Shown one piece after another: positions 46,353 through 56,946 of a DNA stretch of 64,000 nt (positions within the stretch are counted from its first letter, which is position 1; each line of letters begins with the position of its first letter). The stretch lies in assembly GCF_963583255.1 (NCBI RefSeq), contig NC_084804.1:35074453-35138452 (forward strand). Direction: 5' to 3'. The notes under the pieces are model-generated. The model worked only from the letters and a program-made list of their open reading frames with translations. It did no database searches and was not told the DNA's origin. The position numbers and the translations under genes were made by a program. This DNA comes from Pyrus communis. Its lineage: Eukaryota; Streptophyta; Magnoliopsida; Rosales; Rosaceae.

Positions 46353-48376
46353 GCAATGCACTAATCGGAGGGAAGCATGCAGAGCTTTGAAATTAGTTAT
46401 ATGCTGGTTTGATGAGCTGCTTAATTATGAACAAAATTATATATCCTTGTTGATTTGTTTTTGACGTAATTAGTCTGCGCTGATACAGTCCCTTGTAAAG
46501 TAAAGATCACAGAGTGGATTTATTATTGGATAAGATGCATTAGCAATCAGAAGTTTTGGGACAGTAAGATCTATATATAGAGCTTCTTTTATTTCAAATT
46601 TGGCATTCCTTGATGCCCAATATATGTATCACTTCAAATAATTTTGATCTTTCTACTTCTTTTGTGTAAAACTTGAGTAATCTCAAATTACTGTCCTCTT
46701 AAAAGGACTTATTAGTACTCACTAAACTTACCGTGCATGGTGCTGCCATGATTTTCTCCAGTAAATACATCTTTATGAGTTAAACATTATTAACTTGTTT
46801 ATAATTTTCATTCACTGAATTTGGAAAACAGATGGGTTCTTTGCTTGCTTGTAATATTCATATCTCATGTAAAAGTGAGAAGTAACATATACAATATTGA
46901 CCAGTAAAACAGAAAACAAAAGAGAATTAACATTTGGATCATTTTTGTAGCCGGTTAGATATGTTCAGAATAAGATATGTTCAGTATAACCAGGTAAAAG
47001 AAATAAGGCAACATGATACCGCCCCTGATCAAACGAGAAATCGCTTGAGCAGTGAGCCCCATGTCAACGACCATCCTCAAAACACCACGGGGCGGCCCAA
47101 TGGTTGAGACGAATTCTAGGCGCATATTCCACACGTCATGTTCTAGGTTTGATTCCTAGTACTGGTGAATCACATGATGGTGGCCAGAACAAAACTCACT
47201 ACAAAGTGGATAATGATAACCAACCCATTTCCATGAGATCCTGAGATATATATTTTTTTTTTTTGTAATTGAAGCCACCTTATACTGAGTATGTCTTGCT
47301 TTCTCACGCTATCGGGCAAGAAAGAGGTACCGATAAGCGATCATGTTGCATCTTTCATCTGTTATAATTACTAGAACAGAGTCAAGTTAATTAGAAAGGG
47401 TGGTTTTACAAAATTATGAAGCAAATCCATATTCATGGTCTGCATCCATTTTCTTAACAAATGAATGTTGTCGTCTAAAGTAGTGTTTAGTAGTCTCTCG
47501 AGGCAGTTTAAAACAAAATATAAATTTATGTAATCTGAAGTTCGTCGACTTGAACAAATACAGATTGAAATGTTTTGGGATTCAAAAGAGCTTATGTGGG
47601 CAAAAAACTTAGGTGAAATCTAACAAAACTATCCATAGTGATGACTGATGAGACAACAGTTCCACCTTATACTCAAAATGTCCTTCTTTTCTCAGGCTCA
47701 CAGGCAAGAATGAGGTACCGAATTAGCGATCATTCTGCATCTTCTTCTTTACCAGGTAAAGCAGAGTCCAACACAGAATGGATGGTTTTGCAGAACTTTA
47801 GTCAAATATATATCTTCGGTAACATTGTCAACCACGTATTTTTACATGTCCAACGGAATTAAAAGAATACAATATATACCAGCAGAAGATGAACAGCATT
47901 GTACAAGTACAGCAGTGGCTGATGCAATTTGATGGTAAACACAACCAAATGAAAATATTACTTGGGAAATTAAATACAATTCCATGGTCCACACAGAACT
48001 CACTACTGATCACAATGCCTTCATATAAAACTTGTGATAGCGGTGGAAAACAATTAAGATTACGAAGCCACACAAGAAAGTGTTCGTCCTGGTGCAACTG
48101 GGTAAAAGCGTTTCCTTCCCAGATAAACTCTGCAAGGTAAAAGACATGACAAAACCAAAATGCTAATCAAACAAAGTTTCAGTACAAATATTTCTTGATT
48201 GGAACTAACTACTAAGCACTTCAAATTTAGTCCATGGACAAAACCACATGGCCCTTCCAAACTTGTGAATGAGAACAATAATATGGAACTTGAGAAACCA
48301 AAGGGGAAAAGAAATAAAAATGGAGAGAAAAGAAAAAACCTTATGTACCTCCTCGACAAAGAACTATGACAAGCTT
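46353..48376. other. intergenic, 3' flank of the NLR gene
   Basis: No gene is seen. A SINE-like element lies at 47088-47270. The segment 47640-47760 (tcattctgcatcttcttcttta) partly resembles 47325-47360 (cgatcatgttgcatctttcat), hinting at a decayed duplication. The NLR 3' UTR should lie at the right end. Confidence 0.35.
47088..47270 (+). mobile_element. tRNA-derived SINE
   Basis: The head gcggcccaatggttgaga fits box A, and ggtttgattcctagtac fits box B about 55 bases on. It ends in a 13-base T-run near 47251-47264, as in T-tailed plant SINEs. Confidence 0.45.
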
Positions 48377-51136
48377 TCATAAAACATCTGGAATAATGAT
48401 CTCAGGGATGTGTTGTACCTTTCCATGATCCACCCCTCCTTTTCGTATAGAATCTACAAGTTGCTCTGGTACAAGCTCCAGTCTTAATGTTTCTAGTTTA
48501 GCAAGGTATTGAAGACCTTCTGGCAATGCGTTTAATTCTGTGCAGTCATCAAGGGACAAGGATTGGAGATTTGGCATCACCCCTTTTTCTATGATTATCT
48601 TATTCAACAAGGGGAAGATAAACAATTGCAAATGAGTAAGCTTTTCAAAGCCGCTTCTGAAACATAACTCTTTGCCAACATATGCATTAATAAGTGTAAG
48701 CCTTCCGAGATTGGGCAATTCTTCAATGTAAGGTAGTAAATCTTCCTCAAGTCTAGACCAATGTAGATACATATTTGTGACGCTCCGAAGTGAGAAAAAC
48801 CACCGTGGTACCTTTTTTAGTCTGCCGACCAAAATAACCATTCGAAGGTAGGGAGGAGGTGACTGCAGGGCATTTACTTGAAGAGCTTCTTCTTCATCGC
48901 TTGCCATTAAAAACAAGTAGTGAAGGAGCTTCATCTTTTGAATTGAGGCACATAGGTCCCTCTCGTCTCTTTCTTTTACATTGGTAATCCCAATCCTGGT
49001 AAGTTGAGTCATATTTCCCACGAGTCTAACAATGTTTCCTTCTAATTCAACACATGACAAGACTTGCAATTTCTTCAACATGCATATGTTTGCTGGCGCT
49101 CTTGTCCCATTGACGTATCTGAAGCCCTTATGCTCTCTCGTGTAACGGTACATGATTAGATGGCGCAAGTTTTTCAACTTTGAAATTCCACCTGGAAGTG
49201 CCTCTATCTTTGTGTTCCGGATATCCAAAGTTTGAAGGTTGTGGAGCTTTCCTATGGATTCTGGGAGCTTTTTAATTGGAGTTGCCCTTAAATTCAAATA
49301 TCTTAGGTTGAACAAGTACACAACTTCTTTTGGCAGTATATCAATTGGGACATATTCCAAATCTAGAACCCTCAACAATTTGAATCCAGAAGGCAATGTA
49401 TTTGAGAATGACAATGAGGACGTGTCAGTAACAAACACAAGAAAAGACCGAAGTTGTGACATACCAGTGCAAAATTTAATTTTTCCTTCAGTGGTTTGAG
49501 TTGACAAGCGGCGTGCTCGAACTTCCTCCATTACTTCTCTTCCATCATATACAACACAAAACTTTTCTTTTTCTGATATAGAAAGAGCAAGCTCCCGCAT
49601 AAGGTCATGCATCTTACATGCCTTTGGCCTTCCAGTTTCATTCCTCCAAACGACATGCAGCATGCTGCGGAAAATGAGCTCCATAAGATAGCCCTCTGCG
49701 ACTTCTTCTAGTGTGATCCCTTTGACATGTTCAACAAACCCTTCAGCTATCCACAACCTAATGAGCCTTTTTCTTCGGATCAAATAATCTTCTGGGAAAA
49801 GGGAACAGTATAGAAAACAATGTTTCAACCGGTATGGTAAATCATCAAAACTAAGCAACAAAATGCTCTTCACTGGCTCTAGTAATGGATGGTTAGTTAG
49901 ATGCCAGTTTAAGCTGTTGTAAACATTGATCCATTCCGATGAAGTCTTGGAAGACATCAGACCACCTAAAGCCACGAGCGCGAGCGGTAGGCCTTCACAC
50001 TTCTCTACAAGATCCCAAGCCAATGACTCAAGCTGTGATGGACAACATTTATTCTGGAAAGGTGAGAATGCTTTGCTGCTGAATAGCTCCCAAGCCTCAT
50101 TCAATTTTAGGGGTTTAATGCGGTGAATATGACTTTGTACTCCATAAGAATAGGATGCAACATCTTCTTTTCGAGTAGTAAGAATAATTCGACTTCCAAG
50201 CCGTCTATTTTGAAGAGATATCTTTATTTCTTCCCAGAGTTTTGTATCCCACACATCATCCAACACAACTATGTATCTTTTAGACTCCAAGTAGTTGATT
50301 ATAACTTGTAGCAATTCTCTATAGGTCATGGAATTGATGTCTGCAGGTACCTCTTCCATCCTTCCTTGGTGGAATTCCTTGATCAAGCTTCTAAACAAGT
50401 CTTCAATCACATATGTTTTCGAAACAGTAATCCACGCACAGCAATTGAAATGTCTCTTCACCGTTTCGCCGTTGAAGGCCTTGGCAACTAGAGTTGTCTT
50501 CCCTGATCCGCCCATCCCGACTACAGAGACTACCATTTGCTCTTGATCTTCATTCATCAACCAATCCATCGGTTCTTGCTTCTTGCTCTCATTCCGTACG
50601 AGCTCATCTTCCATAATAAAAAGTGAAGACTCTGCTCGATTCTGCACCCATCTGCAAGCATCATCACAAGTGCTACTACATGTCCCTTGTAATCCACCAA
50701 CACCAAATCTCTGATTCCTCTCCGGAATGGCTTTAATCATTCTTGAGATGTTCTTTAACTTGCTGCTTATTTTGCGTCTAAACCACACATTCTTGGGAAT
50801 GCGTATGGTTTGGTTGAACCACCTTGCAAATCGACCCTCACGACTTCCTTGCTCATACATGTGATACATGAACTCATCAATGATGTCTTCAACATCATAG
50901 GCCAAGTCTCTGACGCTTGCAACCCACGTCGCCTCTCCTTCGGCCTGTGCTTTCTTTCGGTCAGCATCATGTAGGAAGGCATTCATGCTCACAAGCTCCT
51001 GTTTAATGTCATCAATTTCATCACGAACACCGGCTACGGATGATGCCTCGTTCTCAAAAATGGTCACAATTTTTCCAATCAAGAGGTCTGCTGTGGGTAA
51101 AGCCATATTTGTCTTTGATTCAAACTGCATAATCAC
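48377..51136 (-). CDS. CC-NB-LRR disease resistance protein (RPM1-like)
   Basis: Single-exon frame of 919 aa. The N-terminal Rx-type coiled coil has an EDIIDEF form of the EDVID motif (83-89). The NB-ARC domain shows the P-loop GMGGSGKTTL (207-216), kinase-2 YIVVLDDVW (288-296), RNBS-B GSRIILTTR (314-322), GLPLAL (382-387), RNBS-D FLYCSLFPED (441-450) and MHD (509-511). Leucine-rich repeats run from about 570 to 890. Such proteins sense pathogen effectors or modified host proteins and trigger immune cell death at the plasma membrane. All key ATP-binding motifs are present, so it looks functional. Three in-frame ATGs lie at 51136, 51130 and 51106; the last (MALPTADLLIG) fits relatives best. 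The first about 35-40 codons and the promoter are duplicated in inverse orientation at 51708-52374. Confidence 0.93.
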   Translation of the reverse strand: MIMQFESKTNMALPTADLLIGKIVTIFENEASSVAGVRDEIDDIKQELVSMNAFLHDADRKKAQAEGEATWVASVRDLAYDVEDIIDEFMYHMYEQGSREGRFARWFNQTIRIPKNVWFRRKISSKLKNISRMIKAIPERNQRFGVGGLQGTCSSTCDDACRWVQNRAESSLFIMEDELVRNESKKQEPMDWLMNEDQEQMVVSVVGMGGSGKTTLVAKAFNGETVKRHFNCCAWITVSKTYVIEDLFRSLIKEFHQGRMEEVPADINSMTYRELLQVIINYLESKRYIVVLDDVWDTKLWEEIKISLQNRRLGSRIILTTRKEDVASYSYGVQSHIHRIKPLKLNEAWELFSSKAFSPFQNKCCPSQLESLAWDLVEKCEGLPLALVALGGLMSSKTSSEWINVYNSLNWHLTNHPLLEPVKSILLLSFDDLPYRLKHCFLYCSLFPEDYLIRRKRLIRLWIAEGFVEHVKGITLEEVAEGYLMELIFRSMLHVVWRNETGRPKACKMHDLMRELALSISEKEKFCVVYDGREVMEEVRARRLSTQTTEGKIKFCTGMSQLRSFLVFVTDTSSLSFSNTLPSGFKLLRVLDLEYVPIDILPKEVVYLFNLRYLNLRATPIKKLPESIGKLHNLQTLDIRNTKIEALPGGISKLKNLRHLIMYRYTREHKGFRYVNGTRAPANICMLKKLQVLSCVELEGNIVRLVGNMTQLTRIGITNVKERDERDLCASIQKMKLLHYLFLMASDEEEALQVNALQSPPPYLRMVILVGRLKKVPRWFFSLRSVTNMYLHWSRLEEDLLPYIEELPNLGRLTLINAYVGKELCFRSGFEKLTHLQLFIFPLLNKIIIEKGVMPNLQSLSLDDCTELNALPEGLQYLAKLETLRLELVPEQLVDSIRKGGVDHGKVQHIPEIIIPDVL

Positions 51137-52374
51137 TTACAAATTCATATATGAAAATTAAATGAATCAGTATTTACAGAAGGTTGGAAAAGCATATTCC
51201 TGGTGACTGATTTGAGTGGAAATCAAATAACAAAATAGAGAAGTTTGAACGATGAGCCAAAATATTCAAAGGTGAGGATTCCAACCGGTGGTGCGGGAAT
51301 CCAATGCAGTGGAACGTGACTAGAAATTGTTCCATTAGTCAATGTTGGTTAAGTAATTGTAAGGCTATCTTGGAAGAATAAGTCAATGTGGGAATGCACT
51401 ATTTGTGCTGTCATGATATATAAGTCAAAGTCCACTATTTGCGTTGTGATGATATATAAGTCAAAGTCCACTCTTCCATATTATATAAGGATAGTGCTTG
51501 CAATCTCCCTTTAGTAATGAGTTCATTCCTCTACTTGCAAATAATGTATCTTCACCACAAAAATTTAGTAATCAAAACTGTTCAATTTCTTAAGATCCAT
51601 TTGAAGTTCATACCCACAAAAACTAATTTGAATCGGAGTTCGTTTAGTTATTCAAGTTTATCAAATAGATCAACGGTGTAGGTACTAAATAACATATTCA
51701 TGATTAATTGTTCATTTATTTGATAATTTGGATGACAAACGAACTTCGATTCAATTTAGTTATTGTAGGGATGATCTTAATGAATCTTAAGGAATTGAAC
51801 AGTTTTGATTACTAAATTTCTGTAGTAAAAATACATTATTTACAAGTAAAGGAATGAGCTCATTACTAAGGGGAGATTGCAAGCACTATCCTTATATAAT
51901 ATGGAAGAGTGGACTTTGACTTATATATCATCACAACGCAAATAGTGGACTTTGACTTATATATCATGACAGCACAAATAGTGCATTCCCACATTGACTT
52001 ATTCTTCCAAGATAGCCTTACAATTACTTAACCAACATTGACTAATGGAACAATTTCTAGTCACGTTCCACTGCACTGGATTCCCGCACCACCGGTTGGA
52101 ATCCTCACCTTTGAATATTTTGGCTCGTCGTTCAAACTTCTTTATTTTGTTATTTGATTTCCACTCAAATCGGTCACCAGGAATTTGCTTTTCCAACCTT
52201 CTGTAAATACTGATTCATTTAATTTTCATATATGAATTTGTAAGTGATTATGCAGTTTGAATCAAAGGCAAATATGGCTTTACCCATAGCAGACCTCTTG
52301 ATTGGAAAAATTGTTACCATTTTTGAGAACGAGGCATCATCCGTAGCCGGTGTTCGTGATGAAATTGATGACAT
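51006..52374. repeat. large inverted repeat (667-bp arms) of the NLR 5' end and promoter
   Basis: Positions in the two arms add to 103380, with small indels only near the centre (about 51690). The left arm is 51006-51672 and the right arm 51708-52374. Arms are nearly identical over most of their length, for example tctgtaaatactgattcatt against aatgaatcagtatttacaga. The similarity ends abruptly inside the NLR coding sequence at GATGACAT. The structure is a head-to-head duplication with a spacer of about 35 bp. Confidence 0.95.
51337..51464 (-). promoter_or_regulatory. four W-boxes upstream of the NLR
   Basis: TTGACT (WRKY core TTGACY) occurs on the gene strand at 51342-51337, 51386-51381, 51428-51423 and 51464-51459. 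The last two lie in a 36-bp direct repeat (gatatataagtcaaagtcca). Mirror copies lie in the other arm, e.g. 51916-51921 and 51952-51957. Confidence 0.5.
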
Positions 52375-52420
52375 ATCAATTATATATCAATTACTTATGC
52401 TCTCTTACTTATGTAAGTGA
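52250..52420 (+). pseudogene. truncated NLR 5' copy (56-aa frame)
   Basis: The right arm of the inverted repeat carries a plus-strand copy of the NLR start. It begins MQFESKANMALPIADLLIGK and stays in frame through EIDDI. After the duplication breakpoint (52374) it runs into unrelated sequence and stops at 52420. Only the first helix of the CC domain could be made. It shares a copy of the full promoter, so it could be transcribed. Confidence 0.85.
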
Positions 52421-52447
52421 TTATATATCAATTACTTATGCTCTCTT
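52376..52447 (+). repeat. short direct repeat at the duplication breakpoint
   Basis: The word atatatcaattacttatgct occurs twice (about 52382 and about 52423) directly after the inverted copy ends. It may be a footprint of the repair event that made the inverted duplication. Confidence 0.7.
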
Positions 52448-52490
52448 TGAAAGACCCCCTTGAACACTATAAACCAACTGAAATATGTAC

Positions 52491-52940
52491 TAACACTGTT
52501 TATGGAAAAAAAACTAACATTGTCTCTGGAAAAAAAAAAAAACCAAAATATAAAACTGTTTTTGGAAAAACAAAAAAATCACACTGTTTCTGGAAAAAAA
52601 CTAACATTGTCTCTGGAAAAAAAAAAAACCAAAATATAAAACTGTTTCTGGAAAAACCAAAAAATGACACCGTTTTTTGAAAAAACTAAAAGTCTTTGTA
52701 AAAAAAAAAAAAAAAAAAAACCAAAACATAATACTGTTTCTAGAAAAACCAAAACATAACACTGTTTCATGAAAAATAATCTGATACAAAGTTTGTTTTG
52801 TTTGTGTACAAACAAAACTATATCTAAAAAAAACCAAAATATAACATTGTTTCTGGTAAACAAAAAAAATAACATAGTTTCTGGAAAAAAATGTTGGCAA
52901 AATTATATCTGGAAAAAAAAAAAATATTGTATCTGAAAAA
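52491..52940 (+). repeat. degenerate minisatellite, unit about 26-36 bp
   Basis: About a dozen copies of actgtttctggaaaaacc followed by aaaatataa, with variable A-runs. One 80-bp block (ctaacattgtctctgg onward) is duplicated at 52514 and 52593. All frames here are repeat artefacts. Confidence 0.85.
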
Positions 52941-55041
52941 AAAATGAACAAAAAGCTAACAAATCTCAAATTTATTTTCTGGAGAAACAAACGATGAACT
53001 CCACTAAAGAAGAAAAATTGAAAAACAGTACCTCGAATTCTTCTTTTCTTCTTTATCAAATTGAAAGGTTAATAATCAGATGAATGAGGAGGGAAAGGCA
53101 GAAATTCATCTTTGGCTTTTTTGCCGATGTCGGTGAAAGTGCAAATCCCTTTCTCATCTTTACAGAGAAGAGAGAGAGTGTGTGTGTGAGAAATTTTGGG
53201 AGGGAGGGAGAGAGAGAGAGTGACAAAATCATACTGTTTTGCTTATAAGAGATCGTTTCCGATTTTCACAGAGATGGAGACGGCTCAAAATTACGTTTGG
53301 GGTCGAAGCCATGGTTTTTACATAGTCATAGAAATGGAGTTGCTATGCGAGATTAGAAAGAAAAATGGAAGGTTTTGAATGTTAGGAAAAAATGGGGGAG
53401 AGAATATGAGAGAGATCCATAATGAAGAGAGATTGACGGACAAAAGCTTGCCATTAGGGATAAAATCGTAAACTCAATATTTGGGCGATTTTAATTAGGC
53501 TGATTTAGTATTAGGTTTTGTCCTAACCATTAAATAAAGTTATTACATGGTTTTTGGTTAAAACTCAAAGTTTTCAAGCCATTTTAATTAGTTTTCCTTT
53601 TAAAATTGGACATGTGACCTATTTTCCCTCACCACCAATCACTCACTTTCCTTATTTCTGTCACCCAATCAGATTTTTCACTCTCTCTCAACCAATCAGA
53701 TTCTCTCTCCCTCTCTCTCTTTTCTTCTCCTTCTCTCTTTCTCACCTCGTAACTCCTTCCTCTCTGCAACCACCATGAACAAACATCCAATCTCATAGAT
53801 CGAACCTCAGATCACCACCATCGTGCTCCTCTCATTCCCATGAACCCAGCCGTATGAGCCAATTCTAAAATGGATGAGTTTTGAACCTTCAACTTGGAGC
53901 AACTTGGAGCAACTCGGAGCTCTGATTTGGGTGGGAGTTTTCCGACGATTTCTCGGCCGTGTTACAAGGTTTTGGACGTGATGCAAGCATCCACACAACT
54001 CCCTGTAGTCCTTAGCCTTAGTTTGAAGAGGAGCCAACGTGAAAACATACGATTTTGGAGACGAAGAAAATAGGTCCGAGAGCTTCAGGCTTTTTCAGTC
54101 CATTTTCGTCCATTTTTTGGACTTTTGAAATGTATAGACTTGTTCTATTCTTCAAGAGCTTCATTTCCATATAAAGTATGCGAAAAATGGTTAAAAAATG
54201 AACAAGATATGAATTTTTGAAATTTTTCCAAAAAACTGGCGAACTAGACGGTGGAGCTCAACCGAAGAAGAAGGAGAATATTTTGTCAAAGTTGACGAAC
54301 TATTTTGACGTCGTTAGGTAACGCCGTTACTGTTAGCGGAATGTTTCGTCAAGTTTGACGGAATATTCCTTGGGTCTGTCAGCATGTGGCCTATGCATGG
54401 GAGCACGTGTGGCCGTGGGCTAGGCGGCTTGTGAGGGCGCGTTCGGCCTTCGGCTGACGTGTGTCGACGTGTACGGGTCCGTGACTTCGTGTAGAACGTT
54501 TTCGTATATTTAAATCCTCCATTTGAGCAAACTATGGGGGGTTTTCCTAGCCTCTTTGTGTATGTGTTAATTAGCTAATTACTTTAGTTATTTCACATAT
54601 AAGAGAAAATTATCCTGAGGAAGTACGAGGTCAAGCAAGGTAAGGAGGCTACGATCCGACTACGTATCAGTGAGTGGGCATTTGTTTTCATATATATATA
54701 TATATATATAATTTTATAGTTTCCAAAAATGCTTTTGGATTGATTTATGCCGATCATGCCATGTTTTATTTAATTTTAAAAATGTCATTATATTGTTGAG
54801 ATTTATATATTGTCATGACATGTTCATATACATTTTACTTACTCATCATACATTGTTGCACCAGGTGTTAGTGCTCGCCCAGGGCCAGGGCCATTCTTTC
54901 ACGTGTATGTTCACATTCGTACCACACGCTCGCCTTGGATCCAAGTAGGTGCCAGTCCTGTCGTATAGGTTGCAATTGATAACTCCGACTCATATGTCAC
55001 CGCGAATAGTGCCAATCTTTATGTGATTGTAGCACTAGGGC

Positions 55042-55097
<56 letters not shown>

Positions 55098-56600
55098 CAC
55101 CCAATTCTATTCATGTCAGAAATCCTTTGCATGAACTCGTGTGTCAGCATAGACGGATGAGCACTTGATTTTCTTATGCCATGATTAAGACATCATGATT
55201 TGTGTATTTCTTGATTTTACTGTTGAATTGCATTTGATTTCATACTTATACGTAGTATAATTTTCTGGAAACTATACTTGTTTTACAGCGAGGGGTTAGT
55301 ATGTTCGAAAAATAACTATGTTTTATAAACCTTTGTTTTTGCCCACTCACCCTTCTGTTTTTCGCCCCTCCAAGACTTAGATAGCTGAATTCTCTATGGC
55401 GTACGAGAGATCTCTGGTGGTTCTGACATTCCCCTAAATAAATGTAGGAGCTTATTTCCTGGTTGTGTAATAATTATCCTAACTAGACTTGATTGTTCTA
55501 CTTATGTCGTACTGTCATTTATGCTTTGAATATTTATATTTTATGGGTTCTTCCCACTACTGCGCACTCACTTTATTAGCTTTAATAAATCCTAGTTTGG
55601 TTTAAATTTATCCATATTTTTACATCACTCATCTTTTTGACTACGTCACCTTTGGATGTCGGTCAGCGTACATCGTTATGTCAATGTCACTAATGGACGT
55701 AAAATATATAAATAAATTTAGAGTTACGTACGTAAACAAAACAAATGATTGAGGTGACAAATTGTTTTTTGCTTATGCTTTTCTGAGGAGTGTACTGATA
55801 CAAAATGTGAAGAACCCAAGTTCCCCCTTTTATTTATTTATTTATTTATTTATTTTTATTTTTATATTTTTTGTATGGCTGCAAATGAAATTTAACATAC
55901 TTAAATATGGCACAAAGTTGTCATTCAATTTATTCATATGCAATATAGGGTCATTCAATTCATAAGTGATTGAATTTTATTTTTATTTTCAACTCATCAT
56001 TGTCAACAGGACGAAAGAGACACCATTAGCAGAGTTACGCATATGGGTGTTTTGATAGAACAAACCTTAATTTTTGAGTTTTGTACAGTTTTAGACGTAA
56101 AATATTCCTTGAGATAGGAGCATAGCGTTTGAAAAACAAACCTTGAGGATGGCGTTCTAACATCCCCAATTTTTGTCATGTAATATATGAATGTAAATAG
56201 GACTCCCTGACTATGGCATACTACCTTCCTGATTTTTGTCATTTAATAAAGAATCTAACTAGCACTCTCTAGCTACAGCATATCAACATCCTCAGTTTTC
56301 TCATATAATATATGTATATAGATACTACTCTTTGACACATATTCTAACTTTTTACATGTTTCACATAGTTTTGAAACCTGCGGCGTCGTACGGGATCATC
56401 TTCTTGTTAATATCATTAAATTGTAATATTAATTGTCAAAAATCCTTTGTTATTAAGATTTAATTCGTATTGTAAATATGATTTATTACCTATTGTGATA
56501 CATTTCTTACTATAATCAATCGACAATAGGATTTGTTTCCACTAGAATTAATTTTCCTTCTTTATCTACCATCTTTCAGCACTATATGTTGGCCTCCAAA
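52941..56600. other. long intergenic region, no gene; possible retroelement relic
   Basis: It contains a (GA)/(GT) tract (53168-53220), a CT-rich stretch (53690-53745), and a moderately GC-rich block with repeated gtcaa/ttgacg words (54240-54500). A (TA)9-type run (54692-54711) and a (TA)27 run (55042-55096) follow. The stretch 53800-55700 has the feel of a non-coding retroelement but shows no LTR pair or reading frame. A TATATAAAA word at about 56614 could serve the SABATH gene. Confidence 0.35.
55042..55096. repeat. (TA)27 microsatellite
   Basis: Uninterrupted TA dinucleotides of about 55 bp, which can extrude as a cruciform. It lies between blocks of unclassified non-coding sequence. Confidence 0.9.
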
Positions 56601-56898
56601 GAAACAAAGAATCTATATAAAAAGTAAAAAATAATAATAAATTCGTACAGACAACTTTTGCAGACGCATACATGGTCGATACAAGCGTCCACTACCATTT
56701 AACTTTTTGTTTCTGGGTTTTTGTTTATCAAATTCATTTATTATATGACACGTACTGTGCTTGCAGATTCTTGACAACACATTATACGCATGCATCTGGG
56801 TTGGGGATGCAAACAAAATAGCAGCTCACTTAATCCAGAACAGGAACTGATCATTTTCATTTCTCTAAACGCGTATCATACAACTTGATAATATTCAC

Positions 56899-56900
<2 letters not shown>

Positions 56901-56940
<40 letters not shown>
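56901..56940 (+). repeat. (AG)20 microsatellite abutting the SABATH start codon
   Basis: Twenty AG units end at the base immediately before the ATG at 56941, so the tract must form the end of the 5' leader. Length changes would alter start-codon context only slightly. Confidence 0.9.

Positions 56941-56946
<6 letters not shown>

Noticed and set aside
52579..53059. minus-strand ORFs of 98 and 152 aa rich in Phe
   Set aside because: They are translations of the A-rich minisatellite.
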